Below, in pieces: positions 1 to 8,803 of a stretch of DNA of 64,000 nt. The DNA comes from Pseudogymnoascus destructans (Eukaryota; Ascomycota; Leotiomycetes; Thelebolales; Thelebolaceae), in contig NW_020167544.1 of the NCBI RefSeq assembly GCF_001641265.1, forward strand, positions 1 to 64,000, given 5' to 3'. Numbering within the stretch: position 1 is the first letter of the stretch; each line of letters starts with the position of its first letter. A program made the translations under genes and the position numbers. The notes under the pieces are model-generated. The model saw nothing but the letters and a program-made list of their open reading frames with translations. It was not told where the DNA came from and made no database searches.

Positions 1-31
1 TTAACACCACGTTGCCAATGCCCTTGAAGAT

Positions 32-394
32 ATGGACCTATTGACCCATGACGACCCTGAGCTAAAGGCGCAGTTTACCAATCTACGCGTTCATCAGTCA
101 GGTGTGAAGGGGTTCTTTGTCCCAGCGTTCGACATGAAGGCAGTGCTTGCCCCTACACTTGGCCCGCTTGTTTTACATAGCGAGCATGCCATGGAGCGGT
201 ATTCAAGAGCTTATACGTGTATTCGCTACCTACTTTATCATACTACAACGTCGAAGTTTGCTACGATCAAAGGCAAACTTACAAAGGGCACCTATTTCGA
301 ATCTGGAAGTGTACTTCAAGACAGGCTCCCATCTTGGATGGGCAGTGATACTGTGGTTGAGATTCTGGAGCGACTTCCATCATTGGTCTTATGA
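32..394 (+). CDS. Upstream ORF of unclear status, probably 5' exon material of the SNF2-like gene
   Basis: A 120-codon open frame whose stop overlaps the ATG at 391 (ATGA). An in-frame TAA lies at 2-4, so the reading may begin outside the window or after a splice acceptor. I recognise no domain. Codon use and position suggest it belongs to, or directly precedes, the helicase-like gene; a splice such as a donor near 343 to the acceptor at 420 would join them, but nothing in the sequence decides this. It could also be a separate truncated gene. Confidence 0.3.
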   Translation: MDLLTHDDPELKAQFTNLRVHQSGVKGFFVPAFDMKAVLAPTLGPLVLHSEHAMERYSRAYTCIRYLLYHTTTSKFATIKGKLTKGTYFESGSVLQDRLPSWMGSDTVVEILERLPSLVL

Positions 395-3300
395 ACCAAG
401 ACAAGCACATCCCACTCCAGGTTACCCTCCAGTTTGTCCATGAGGAGGGAACAGACGATAATGAGGATCTTCTGCGTCATATGAATTCATACCTGAAGCG
501 AAAGAAGATCCGATTGTTGAAGGACAGCGTTGACTACAAGCATGAGATTCGAGACTTCGAGATCGCACCCCAGTGGCGTGATCACCTACGCCATGAGCTT
601 CTGCTCCCGCGGCTCAGATGCGACTTCAGCACCCTTACCTTGGTCTCAACTACTCTTCCTGATACAGACTGGGGCCCTGTACATGTTCCAGAGGAGGGCT
701 CATGGATCATCTACGACAATGACAATCCTGATGTTGTTATACCATGGACTGATGTGCTCGACATCCTTCAATCTGGTACCTGTTTCCGCATCGACTATTC
801 CCTCAAAGTTGTTGATGCAGATGAGGATGGGCCGTATCCTTATGAGTTCGATGGGGGCCCTATCCAGGTTTGTAGCATCAACGAGAGCACAATAGCTACA
901 GTCAATAACGCATCTACTGGAGAGACTACTACCGGAGAAGATTTTACAGCCGTTGTAGGCCCTTGGCCTCCACTCCCTCCCACTCAACATGACATAAAGG
1001 GGAAAGGCCCTGAGGTCCCAACAGGTCCACACACAGCGAAGATGATGCGCGATAAACCTGCACTATCATACTTGGAAGGGGTCCTTTCAGGATCAAACCA
1101 TCACGGGATCCGTGGCATGGTAACTCCTACGAAATTGTTTGGTGATTGCAACTCTGCAGAATCGCAAGCATGGCACCTTGGTGTCGACGTATCAACCCCA
1201 GCTGGCATTGAGGCATTTATCCGAAAGGTTATCGGTACTCTACGTGTTGCTAATGTTGCGCCAAAGAAGGCCCTAAACTTGGCTGGCCTGCCTTCAATTG
1301 TTCAGCAAGAGATTCAGAGTGGAATGGCTGCTGCCACTTCTACAACTCTAAATGCAGACGTAAGCATCCAACTCTGTACATGTACAGAGACACCACTAAC
1401 GCTAATTGCGATATAGCTTCCAGTAACAAGCGAGGATGCAACAAGTATGGAAGACTTTTATAAGATGCAAAAGCTCTTCACGGGGGATGAGTCCCAGACA
1501 GGCCCTCCTCTCGATGCCTGCCTTATAATCGCAGACGCTCATTTCGACACATGGCATGATAAGGAGCACACTCTTGCCAAATATGTTCTATGGTCACTCC
1601 CAACAGTACAAATCCGGCCTCTTGGCCACCAGGTTACCGGGTTCTTGTGGATGATCCTCAAAGCTTACGGTTATACACACGCTCCAACAAAGGAAGGGCA
1701 ACTTCAAGCCGACGAACTTCAAACAGCTCGCACATATGGCGGGGTACTTGTCGATAATATGGGCTTGGGGAAAACCTACACCTCATGTTTGTATCTCGAG
1801 TGGGTCATCCAGTTCTTTACACCAGAGACGCCAGGTAATTACAGACCGCACTTGATATTGGCGCCAGCTGGGCCGGTGATAGAGCAATGGAGGCTCGACA
1901 TAACAAAGAACTTCAAGGGAATCAACCTGATCCTTGCATACGGGGACTCGCCACCAGACGGAGCTTCCTCATTACGGTGGATTTCATCCAAGGCAATGCG
2001 AAGCCAGCCCCATAGTCCGAAGAAGTTTCCGGCCGGTCTCCGTTTTATATTTGACCAAAACAACCGAATGGCTGCCAAGACAGTAATCCTTACGTCTTAT
2101 GACACGCTTGCCGCTCGAACACTTCAGAAACCGCGTCGACAGCCTGGCGATACTACCCAGTTTAAGCCGTCAGAATGGATTGGAAGATGGAAGGGTGTCT
2201 TTCACACCGTTATTATGGATGAAGGCCACAAAGTGCGAAATCCTCTAACTAACATCCATGTGGCAGTTGCAAGGTTGAACGCGCGGCATCATTGGTTTAT
2301 TACTGGTACACCAATTCAGAATCAGAGCTCTGTAAGTCAGACCACTCCTGTACATGTCCAGAGCTAGGCTAATTGATAAAAGGATATTCTTGGACCTCTC
2401 AACATTCTATGGCCTCAGATATCAAAGTCCCTCTCTTCGACAGAGGAGAGATCTACATGGGTAGATTCACTCAACGGCAATTACAAGGACTTCGAGCTCC
2501 TACTTCTGCCAGATGTACTGCACACGTCGTGGAAGAACCTCATCGCTACAGACCCTTATCGTGTCCGAACACTTATCAACAGTAAGGACAAGACAACTAT
2601 AAACAAGTTGTACAGATGCTTGGAGCAATTGCTTCTCCTTCGTCGGTCAACTGCAACATCAATCCCTACGGACTGCCACGGAGGACGTTTGTCGCTGAAG
2701 AATCTGATGCCGCCGTACGAAATTACCACTGTCCAGCTCCGAATGAACTCAGCTGAAGCTGCTGAGTACCAGATGTTTCATCAGTCCTTTGTAAAGGATT
2801 ACGAAGAAGGTCTTGCGCTGTGGACAGAACAGAAACAGAGCCGTATTGATCCATCGTCAGAGATCAAGAGCTTTCCTTGTGTGACTGGCCCATTGAGGAA
2901 GATGACAGTTAATGCAGTTTCGACTATGCTAAGTCGATTTCACGACACCCTGGAGAATACAACGGTACGAAAGAAGCGACTCGATGATACAGTGGCAACC
3001 ATCAATATACTTCGTACACAGGGCTTTACAGGTTTACAACTGGCGCACGCTACTCTGCGAGCTGGCGATCGGTTAATCAAGGACGCTACTGACCTTCTTC
3101 GCCACCTTACCTTTGGTAGTCCGAAGCTGCGCTGGATTTTGAAGGATGTGACAAATCATTGTCTCAAACAGAAACCAGACGGAGGACGGAGCAAACTGTT
3201 GTGTTCCGAGGACATCCCAGTGTCAGCATGGTTTATCGAGACAGTTCTGAAGTCAGTATACATTCGGGCAGAGGTTCTGCATGCTGGCCTTACCGATGCC

Positions 3301-4645
3301 CAGCGCATTGCGCTTATTCAGGAGTTCAACAACCCCCACTCCAACCTTACGGTCTTGATTATGATGTACCAGGTCTCCTCGCAAGGCGCTAACCTGGATG
3401 GAGCATGTCATCGTGTGTGCTCGATTACCACAGCTATCAACCTGCCATCAGAGTTGCAGGTACACTATCGACCTATCAGAGTAAGTGCCCCCCTCTTACC
3501 TGGAACATGTACAGAGAAGAGGTCTAATCGTTATATAGGTGTCTCAAAAGGAAAAGGTTACAATTGTGAGGCTCTCGGTTGTGAATTCTCATGATGCCTG
3601 GCGCGAAACCAAACAGATCGACAAGAGCATTATAGATGTATTGACCAAGCTCCAATCACCTATGTCATTCCAGGCTATTGCAGACGCATTAATTAGCAGT
3701 CGGGATGAAGTGTTGGCTGCACACAATTCCAAAGAGGGCCGAAAGGCGTTGTGTGGCCGAAAGATCCTACCATTGAAGCTTCGCGCTTGGGGCGAGGTTT
3801 CTATTCCTAAGGATCCTAATTTGGTTTCACCAGAAGAGGAAGCCTTGCCAGCGGGTCGGAACATGCGACAGTGGAAGCGTGTCCTACAAGAGCTTGAGAA
3901 TACAGATGATGAAGTTGACGACCTATCTCATCAACTTGAATCTGCTGATCCAACCTATTCTCCTGCGAAATACGACACTGATAACGATTCCAACCACAGT
4001 AATGCGGTCTCTGACAACAGCGACGAGGGGGAGGGTATTACACCAGACGAATACATTTCGGACTTCAGGAAGGCCTGGGTAAAGTTGTCGCCAGAGGATA
4101 AAGCCCTTTATGATCAAGACGAACTTGACTTCCTTGTTCTCCTAAGCATGGATCCAGATCATCTATATACGGGTCAAGAGATTCAAGAGTCTCTTGACTC
4201 CGCCATCACTGAACGAGGCCTGCGACTCGTTATTGCCCACCGTTCTGGACAAACTAGGACTGGCATGAAGGTGTCACCCCACATCAAGTACAATGCTCTA
4301 CTCAATCGCAACGAAGAGGATGACGGGCCGTTTTCTGCCCCAGTGTACTGCACTGCTACCGACAAGGATCGGAGTGCTGCACTCCGTCGGTTTGTAAGGG
4401 GCGAAGCTGCTACAGCAACTCCTATTACAGCGTTGGTAGAGGAGGTTGCTGCTGTAACCATTGGTGACCCTGCAGCCAGCTCTGAACATGTACAAGAGCT
4501 TGCTCTACCAGAACTGATTCTTCCGTTGGACCCTCCGGTTGTCCATACCGAAGGAAAAGTCAGTGGGGATACCACGGATATTGATACCCATCTTTCCTCT
4601 AACAGCCCTTTGAGCGCTTGCCAAACCCCTTCAGGGTCAGGATAA
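391..4645 (+). CDS. SNF2-family helicase/ATPase-like protein, four exons
   Basis: Exons 391-1359, 1417-2331, 2383-3480 and 3539-4645 join in phase 0 to about 1362 residues. Motifs in order: Walker A as DNMGLGKT (about residue 440), DEGH box (about 590) followed by FITGTPIQNQ (about 618), and a C-terminal half with VSSQGANLDGA (motif V position) and RPIRVSQ, which matches motif VI RxxRxGQ except Ser for Gly, across the last splice junction. Loss of that Gly and a weak motif III-V region suggest relaxed constraint. The C-terminal third is acidic and low complexity. The family couples ATP hydrolysis to nucleosome or DNA translocation in the nucleus; I infer the family, not the substrate. The true start is uncertain because an open frame lies just upstream. 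The three introns (57, 51, 58 bp) resemble one another. An accessory or subtelomeric copy of a multicopy family is possible. Confidence 0.75.
1360..1416 (+). other. Intron 1 of the SNF2-like gene with an 18-bp perfect palindrome
   Basis: GTAAG donor, CTAAC/CTAAT branch sites and ATATAG acceptor. Positions 1372-1389 read CTCTGTACATGTACAGAG, its own reverse complement. Introns 2 (2332-2382) and 3 (3481-3538) carry the related cores CTGTACATGTCCAGAG (2348-2363) and GGAACATGTACAGAGA (3502-3517). Confidence 0.8.
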
Positions 4646-5341
4646 AGCAAACAGCAGCAGAGTACTATTGTTGTTTGGTATATGGCCATTAGTGGAGGAT
4701 CAAACGGTTACGTCTGGAATTACTTCCGACAGTGTATATTAGAATACAGTAAATAGAGAAAATGGATCCGATTCTCTCCTAGAACCTCCCGAAACTGCTT
4801 CCACTGTAAACTCTATATTGTAATGATATTATAACCCTGTATTATAGCCCTAACATACGCTCATACACGCTTCTGACTATGACGAAACTATTGTGTTACA
4901 ATGTCAGATCTATTTTGTTATTATATCCCCAAGTATACTGTAATTTGATTCGCTCATATATACCATTTGGTATATATGAGCTTATCTAAGATACCAATAA
5001 TAGTGCTGGAATAGCTCATTGTGGAGAGGTTGTGTGGGGCAACTAGTCCTGGAATTGTGCAGGCTCTATCACTCGGCCCACATATGCCCCATACAAGATT
5101 TACTTAGCATCCTATTGGACTCTGCTAGCAGGGTCAAAAAAAAACGGCCTCCGCCGGTAAGGTAGTCATTGTTGAATCCTCGGCCCGGAAGCAGGGATCA
5201 GGGCCCTGATACCGAAGCTGTGTCAGCCAGCTTCGTGATCCTCCGGATCCTGGATCTTCCGATTCTAAAGCTTCGATTCTGAAGCTCCAGGGAACGAACC
5301 GAAACCAGGAGGGTTTTAGGATCCGAACCATGAATAGGCAC
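4646..5341. other. Gene-free AT-rich spacer
   Basis: No convincing coding frame. Holds a perfect 14-bp-arm hairpin at 4952-4981 and, at 5135-5340, a GC-richer block with repeated GGATCC and AAGCTTCGATTCT words that may be an old repeat end; I cannot assign it to a family. Confidence 0.5.
4952..4981. repeat. Perfect hairpin, 14-bp arms, 2-nt loop
   Basis: GCTCATATATACCA, then TT, then the exact reverse complement. It lies about 300 bp after the SNF2-like stop codon, so it may be part of a small inverted-repeat element rather than a terminator. Confidence 0.8.
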
Positions 5342-5505
5342 ACCCGTAACAGTATATATAGTACTTAGAATAGCTTCAATTATAAAAACATGCATTACAA
5401 AATTATCACTTTGGGCCCTACTGCTTCATGACTATATTTTCAGTTTATATTCTCTACCTACTGCCATGGATCCTACGGATTTTGTTCCACAGGTTATGAG
5501 CCCGG
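5342..5505 (+). repeat. Copia-type LTR remnant and primer binding site
   Basis: AT-rich sequence ending in ..CCACA, followed at 5492-5505 by GGTTATGAGCCCGG. That string is complementary to the anticodon arm of initiator tRNA-Met (contains the reverse of GGGCTCATAACC) and recurs after LTR ends at 51681-51692 (minus), 53695-53707 (decayed) and 54893-54906. The internal domain is missing here. Confidence 0.5.
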
Positions 5506-5597
5506 GATCAGCGCAGAGATCTTATAACCAAAATATTGATCAATTAAAGCATTGAAGTCTCCAAACCGTCACATCGAAACTGTCGTCGCCAGCAGCA

Positions 5598-5921
5598 TCA
5601 CATGTTCTTGCCGTAGAAGGTAGGCAGGTCGCGGAGCCTGGGTGTCTTTCGCGAGCTCTTAGGCAGACTCGTAACCGGGTCGCTGACGGTGTTGTCCGGG
5701 CGGTCGGGATGGGAAGAAGTACCCACTGCGTCCAAGCCGCTGCTGCCTTGCCGTTTCCGGCAGTCGCCGCCGCTCTCTGGTGAGGGTACAGCTAGCAGGT
5801 CGCGCAGCTCCTTCTCGAGTGTGGCCTTTAACCTCTCCTGGACCTCTAGTTCTGCGATGCGGGACTCTATTGCGAGCCGCTTCTGGTCCCTGGCCTCCTC
5901 TATCCTGCGGCTGAGCAGCTC
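5598..5921 (-). pseudogene. Gag fragment (C-terminal part) of an older LTR retroelement, split by the gypsy A1 insertion
   Basis: Minus-strand frame beginning TELLSRRIEEARDQKRLAIE, a heptad-rich coiled coil rich in E, R and L, then RLRDLPTFYGKN before a stop at 5598. It continues the gag frame of 16805-17103 across the A1 element: the 5-bp duplication AGCTC flanks both junctions (5917-5921 and 16805-16809). Inferred to belong to the element whose 5' LTR is at 17163-17513. The remainder of this older element to the left is missing or unrecognisable. Confidence 0.6.
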
Positions 5922-6174
5922 TGTCACGGTTCACCAAGGCATAGGGCGCCAGTTGGGTATTATGAATTAAACTCAATCTAGAGAAGAAAGGAAAGAGAAG
6001 AGGAGCACTCGAGCAGTGGCTCGATCTATATACAGCTATTGTGGAGTGAATTCTCTTTAGCGAGACCAGTTCTGAGAATTCACTCCACAACTGAAAACTT
6101 CGCTCCAACCCCGGAAAGCTCCCCACACCCCTGAACCCCCACTCGAGCTGCAAGGCGCACTTGATATCGTAACA
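5922..6174 (-). repeat. 3' LTR of gypsy A1 (253 bp)
   Basis: On the minus strand begins TGTTACGATATC and ends GAACCGTGACA. The polypurine tract AGTAGGGGGGGGTAG immediately precedes it at about 6175-6189. Same sequence as 16552-16804 and, with about one change, the solo copy 24549-24801. Confidence 0.9.
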
Positions 6175-6251
6175 CTACCCCCCCCCTACTCCAGAGTTGA
6201 TCTCCTGATCAAGAAATCCCATTTTCAAAAAAAAACAATTGTCTCCAGCTC

Positions 6252-6398
6252 TCATTTTGGTTTCTGAGGGTATTTTCTGTGATATGCTTGGGTAACTTCT
6301 GGAGAATTTTCAAAGCTCTCTGCAGTATACCATGTCTCATCCGGTGGATAGTTCTTCCAAGCTGCCTTGTAGAAAAGCTTCTTTCGAATAACTTTTGA
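6252..6398 (-). pseudogene. C-terminal chromodomain piece of gypsy A1 pol
   Basis: Minus strand encodes RKKLFYKAAWKNYPPDETWY and ends QAYHRKYPQKPK then TGA at 6252-6254. This is the second half of a chromodomain (WKxYPxxxxTW). Its first half, EWEVDEILDSK, is at about 11310-11345, separated by the hAT-like insertion. Chromodomains of this kind direct integration toward marked histones in chromoviruses; function here is inferred. Confidence 0.8.
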
Positions 6399-6478
6399 CT
6401 AGACTGGCCGGCCCGGACCGTAAAGACCGGACTGGACTGGACCGGACCGCTTATATGAGTGTTCCAGTCCTTAAATTT

Positions 6479-6735
6479 AAGACCGGACCGTGGTTCGGTC
6501 CTCCTTTTTTTAAAAAGCCCGGACTGAATTTCAGTCTAGTCTCTAGGGTTAAGACCGGACTGTGGTTCGGTCCTCCTTTTTTTCAAAGCCCAGACTGAAC
6601 TTCGGTCCAGTCTCTAGGGTTAAGACCGGACCGTGGTTCGGTCCTCCTTTTTTTCAAAGCCCGGACTGAACTTCGGTCCAGTCTCTAGGGTTAAGACCAG
6701 ACCGTGGTTCGGTCTAGGCTTTTTTACCATCCGAG
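6479..6735 (+). repeat. Subterminal tandem repeat, about 71-bp unit, about 3.5 copies
   Basis: Units start near 6479, 6551, 6622 and 6693 with AAGACCGGACCGTGGTTCGG and contain the palindromic word GGACCGTGGTTCGGTCC. Probably transposase-binding subterminal repeats of the hAT-like element. Confidence 0.8.
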
Positions 6736-6889
6736 CTTTTTTTTAAAAAGCCCGAACTGAAGTTTAGTATATTTAGCTTGTAGATCACGATGTTAGTCCT
6801 GTGACCAAGAGTAACGGTATATAGTAACGGTATATTGATAGAAATTAGGATAAATTTATCATATAGATAATAAATTATGGTAATTACAT
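6736..6889. other. AT-rich interior of the hAT-like element
   Basis: No coding frame. It contains the left TA target of Fot1-like copy 1 (6890-6891); the corresponding interior resumes at 8752-8803 and 10664-11019. Confidence 0.5.
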
Positions 6890-6891
6890 TA

Positions 6892-8751
6892 ACGTACATG
6901 TATAGCGAAAGCGCCAAACAAGCGAAAGCGCCAAAATTATCTACCCTCATGACAAACATTGCGATAAATCTACCACAACATTAGAAATCAATTGAAACTA
7001 CTCGGAGTCCTCTTCCTCAGAGGTGTCTATTACAATCTGACACGTGCGCGCATTGTGCCCAGTCTCACCACACTTGCCACAGCGACGGGCACGGGTTTCT
7101 TCCCTTGGCTTCCGACCACGGCTTGCCCTTATTTCCTGCTCTACCTGCTGCACAACATCCCTCTCATCCTGTAGCTCTTGCGCCCCTTGTTGACTAAGTG
7201 ATCCTCCTTGCTGTAGTCGTGTTTTCCTAGCTCTCCGGCGCTTGCTTAGTACTTCATTTGCCTGTCGTAGGTTTTGGTTCTCTCCCTTTAGCAGTGCTAA
7301 TTGATGCATTATTTGCGATGCACCCTTTGTAAACTGGTCAACAGCTGCATAGATTGAGGTTGGAGAGCTATTTTGATGGCGTGAAATCCGAGTTTTAATA
7401 AATGTAGACTGTGACATAGCTTCAATTGGGTTGTTTGGTGTCTGAGAAACCCAAGGTTGAGCAGTACCTGGGCGGGAGCTTGGAGGCGTTGGTGTCCTTA
7501 ACTTAAGATCAAGTGTAGATATCACTCTCTCAGGGTCAAATGGAAGAAGCCCTGCCCCTCGGAACCCGCCTCGAATGTTACTTTCCGTCATTGTAGTGTT
7601 AAATGCAGCGTGGAAGGCAGGAAAGAAGTCATCCTTTGTAATATGAGAAATATGAGCCTGCATCATATCTTCAATTTGCCGACCATAGGCCTGCTTTAAC
7701 GGGCCGAAACAGCCAACATCAAGTGGCTGGAGTAGATGAGAAGAGTGAGCAGGCATACAAAGCGTAATAATGTTGTGTTCCTTGCAGTACTCCTCAAACT
7801 CATCTGAGTGGTGGCTCTCATGACCATCAAGGACTAACAAGCGATAACCACCAACACTCTGGGCCTTTGTATGCTTCTCAAAGTGCTGAATCCAATCCAT
7901 GCCTCTCTCGTTTGTAGTCCAGCCATTTTCAGTAACAGAAATTACCCAATCGCTTGAAAATCCACTATTCTCATACCAAGATGTAAGGTGGTTTTTGCCT
8001 GCAACAATGATAAATGGTGGTACTGCCCAACCTTGAGAACTAACGCCTTGGATTACTGTAACCCATTCCCGATTACCAGGCTGTACCTTCTTTGCTTTTG
8101 CCCGCCCGTCTGAGCTTGTTACAACCATAGCAGTTGAGATAACGCCCATCATAAACCCAGTCTCATCAAAGTTGTAGATATCTGCTTCATCGATACCATA
8201 TTTCGCAATTGTGTTACGCACAAGCTCAAACCAGCCATTAATAACTTCTGGATCTTCGCACTTAGCCCTCTGGTAGTCGTATTTGCACTGAAAGCGTGTC
8301 TGGAGCTCTACACGCCGCTTAACAAAGTTTGAAGCCCAACGCGACCCAACGCGTGACGCGTCGCGTGTTGCAAGTAGTCGACTTGCCATATCTTCAACAA
8401 CAGACAGCCGAGGAGGAAACCCTTTGGCAGCTAGGTCGAGTATATACTGAACAAGGACGGACTCCTCTAGGTTAGTTAATTTCCGTGAGTTGGCTTGGAT
8501 ATCGCGTCGTGAAGGTACACCTTCTAGACGACGACCTAGCTTGCGGTGGTCCACAGAATAGATCCTAGCAGCAACTCGAAGGCGTAACTTTGGGTCGCTT
8601 TGCATAGCCTGGATAGCTAGCACTAATTGGCTTTCATCGTTTTTATGGGGCATGTTTTGTTGTTGAGGAATTTAACATTTAGTTGGGGGGTTTGGTCACC
8701 GCATCATTTTGGCGCTTTCGCTTGTTTGGCGCTTTCGCTATACATGTACGT
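6892..8751 (-). mobile_element. Fot1/pogo-like DNA transposon, copy 1 (1860 bp), apparently intact
   Basis: Terminal inverted repeats begin ACGTACATGTATAGCGAAAG and run about 44 bp, with an internal duplication of GCGAAAGCGCC. A TA duplication flanks both ends (6890-6891, 8752-8753). One uninterrupted transposase gene fills the interior. Together with copy 2 it forms a large inverted repeat with a 52-bp spacer. Confidence 0.9.
6998..8653 (-). CDS. Fot1/pogo-like DDE transposase, intact
   Basis: 551 residues, no frame breaks. N-terminal helix-turn-helix (about 5-50) and CENP-B-type DNA-binding region (about 55-125), then a DDE_1 catalytic core with D163 in NFDETGFMMG, D276 in LVLDGHESHH and D312 in QPLDVGCFG. 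The C-terminus is a basic coiled segment followed by a CCHC zinc knuckle, CGKCGETGHNARTC (about 529-542), which is an unusual retrovirus-like addition. The enzyme would cut at the terminal repeats and insert at TA. Start chosen at the first ATG, 98 bp inside the repeat end. Intactness plus an almost identical second copy argues for recent activity. Confidence 0.9.
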   Translation of the reverse strand: MPHKNDESQLVLAIQAMQSDPKLRLRVAARIYSVDHRKLGRRLEGVPSRRDIQANSRKLTNLEESVLVQYILDLAAKGFPPRLSVVEDMASRLLATRDASRVGSRWASNFVKRRVELQTRFQCKYDYQRAKCEDPEVINGWFELVRNTIAKYGIDEADIYNFDETGFMMGVISTAMVVTSSDGRAKAKKVQPGNREWVTVIQGVSSQGWAVPPFIIVAGKNHLTSWYENSGFSSDWVISVTENGWTTNERGMDWIQHFEKHTKAQSVGGYRLLVLDGHESHHSDEFEEYCKEHNIITLCMPAHSSHLLQPLDVGCFGPLKQAYGRQIEDMMQAHISHITKDDFFPAFHAAFNTTMTESNIRGGFRGAGLLPFDPERVISTLDLKLRTPTPPSSRPGTAQPWVSQTPNNPIEAMSQSTFIKTRISRHQNSSPTSIYAAVDQFTKGASQIMHQLALLKGENQNLRQANEVLSKRRRARKTRLQQGGSLSQQGAQELQDERDVVQQVEQEIRASRGRKPREETRARRCGKCGETGHNARTCQIVIDTSEEEDSE

Positions 8752-8803
8752 TATGGTTACGTTAATTTAATAGTTATTAATTAATATAGTTAACATTTGC
8801 ATA
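8752..8803. other. 52-bp spacer between the inverted Fot1-like copies
   Basis: AT-rich DNA of the host hAT-like element, bounded by the TA duplications of each copy. It is the loop of a possible 3.7-kb hairpin. Confidence 0.8.

Noticed and set aside
3539..4645. Separate gene starting with GTG at 3539
   Set aside because: It is the last exon of the SNF2-like gene; splicing 3481-3538 in phase restores motif VI.
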